Positions 44,049 through 44,244 of a DNA stretch of 44,244 nt are shown here, piece by piece (within the stretch, counting starts at the first letter, position 1; each line of letters opens with the position of its first letter). The stretch spans positions 1-44,244 of the forward strand of contig JAGUVW010000048.1 in NCBI GenBank assembly GCA_020062665.1, written 5' to 3'. The stretch comes from Pseudomonadales bacterium (lineage in GTDB: Bacteria; Pseudomonadota; Gammaproteobacteria; Pseudomonadales; Ketobacteraceae). Below the pieces are notes generated by a model that had not been told where the DNA came from, made no database searches, and saw only the letters and a list, made by a program, of their open reading frames with translations. Position numbers and translations under genes: made by a program.

Positions 44049-44244
44049 TCAGGCGTCGCTGGCAGGATCGAACACGCTGCGGCCTGGTGCGGTGGGCGCT
44101 TCAACCGGCTTCAGTTCGAAGGGTTTTTCCTCGGCCTTGGGAGCTTCCGGTGCTGGTGTGGCAGGTGCCACCGGCTTGGGAGCAGCCGGCTTCGGTGCAG
44201 CTGGCTTGGGCGCAGCGGGTTTGGCGGCGGCCGGCTTCGGTGCG
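44049..44244 (-). CDS. AlgP-like Lys/Pro/Ala-rich protein, 3' part
   Basis: Only the C-terminal 64 residues are present. They begin with tandem APKPAA/AAKPAA units and continue APATPAPEAPKAEEKPFELKP to a less repetitive end, GRSVFDPASDA, then TGA at 44051-44049. Such low-complexity basic tails occur in the histone H1-like AlgP of Pseudomonas, whose gene lies at the same place beside the YheS gene. The acidic-hydrophobic last 12 residues are not typical of a DNA-binding tail. The name rests on composition and position; another Pro/Ala-rich protein cannot be excluded. A perfect terminator follows. Confidence 0.6.
   Translation of the reverse strand, partial: APKPAAAKPAAPKPAAPKPAAPKPVAPATPAPEAPKAEEKPFELKPVEAPTAPGRSVFDPASDA

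Overview
The window is GC-rich gammaproteobacterial chromosome. Gene order, not only gene content, supports this: argH-algZ-algR-hemC-hemD-hemX-hemY, rho-trxA-ppx, ppk-hemB, and a YheS-type ABC-F gene next to an AlgP-like Lys/Pro/Ala-rich gene resemble the Pseudomonas layout. The interposed fatty-aldehyde-type genes and the compaction suggest an oil-degrading marine relative such as the Alcanivorax group. That genus-level guess is inference. I saw no rRNA, tRNA, CRISPR array, integrase or insertion sequence.

Left part (1-9.6 kb): the 5' part of purE, an SbtA-type bicarbonate permease gene with a small membrane-protein gene, and a divergent LysR regulator. Next come a small membrane protein, a large transmembrane Ser/Thr kinase whose C-terminus is a periplasmic branched-chain-amino-acid-type binding domain, a divergent BamA/TamA-like outer-membrane protein, a CNNM/CorC-type membrane protein and a small beta-barrel porin.

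Stress module (9.7-14.7 kb): a double-BON periplasmic protein, an OmpR-type response regulator, an ECF sigma factor, a CHASE3-PAS hybrid histidine kinase, a DUF1328 protein and a 59-residue acidic membrane peptide. Two of the transcription units carry matching GGAACC-N15/16-CGTTTG promoters, and the response regulator has a GGAACGT-N16-TCTGA promoter. This looks like a self-contained general-stress/envelope-stress circuit without recognisable PhyR or NepR.

Core region (14.8-28.4 kb): argH, then algZ-algR-hemCDXY in one direction (two-component regulation and haem synthesis), DUF4870 and OsmC-family genes, a 2Fe-2S/FAD reductase, rho with a long leader, trxA and ppx. A 181-bp nested palindrome sits between rho and the reductase.

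Inserted cassette (28.4-34.4 kb), between ppx and ppk: a 701-residue protein whose C-terminal half resembles cyanobacterial acyl-ACP reductase, a TetR regulator, an extended SDR related to fatty acyl reductases, and a secreted protein with four Cys-paired helical repeats. The TetR has matching operators before itself and before the SDR, so these genes probably form one regulated fatty-aldehyde or lipid unit.

Right part (34.4-44.2 kb): ppk, Mg-type hemB, a TVP38/DedA-type membrane protein overlapping a flavoprotein disulphide reductase, elbB, an HD-GYP phosphodiesterase, a YheS-type ABC-F ATPase and the 3' end of an AlgP-like gene with a strong terminator.
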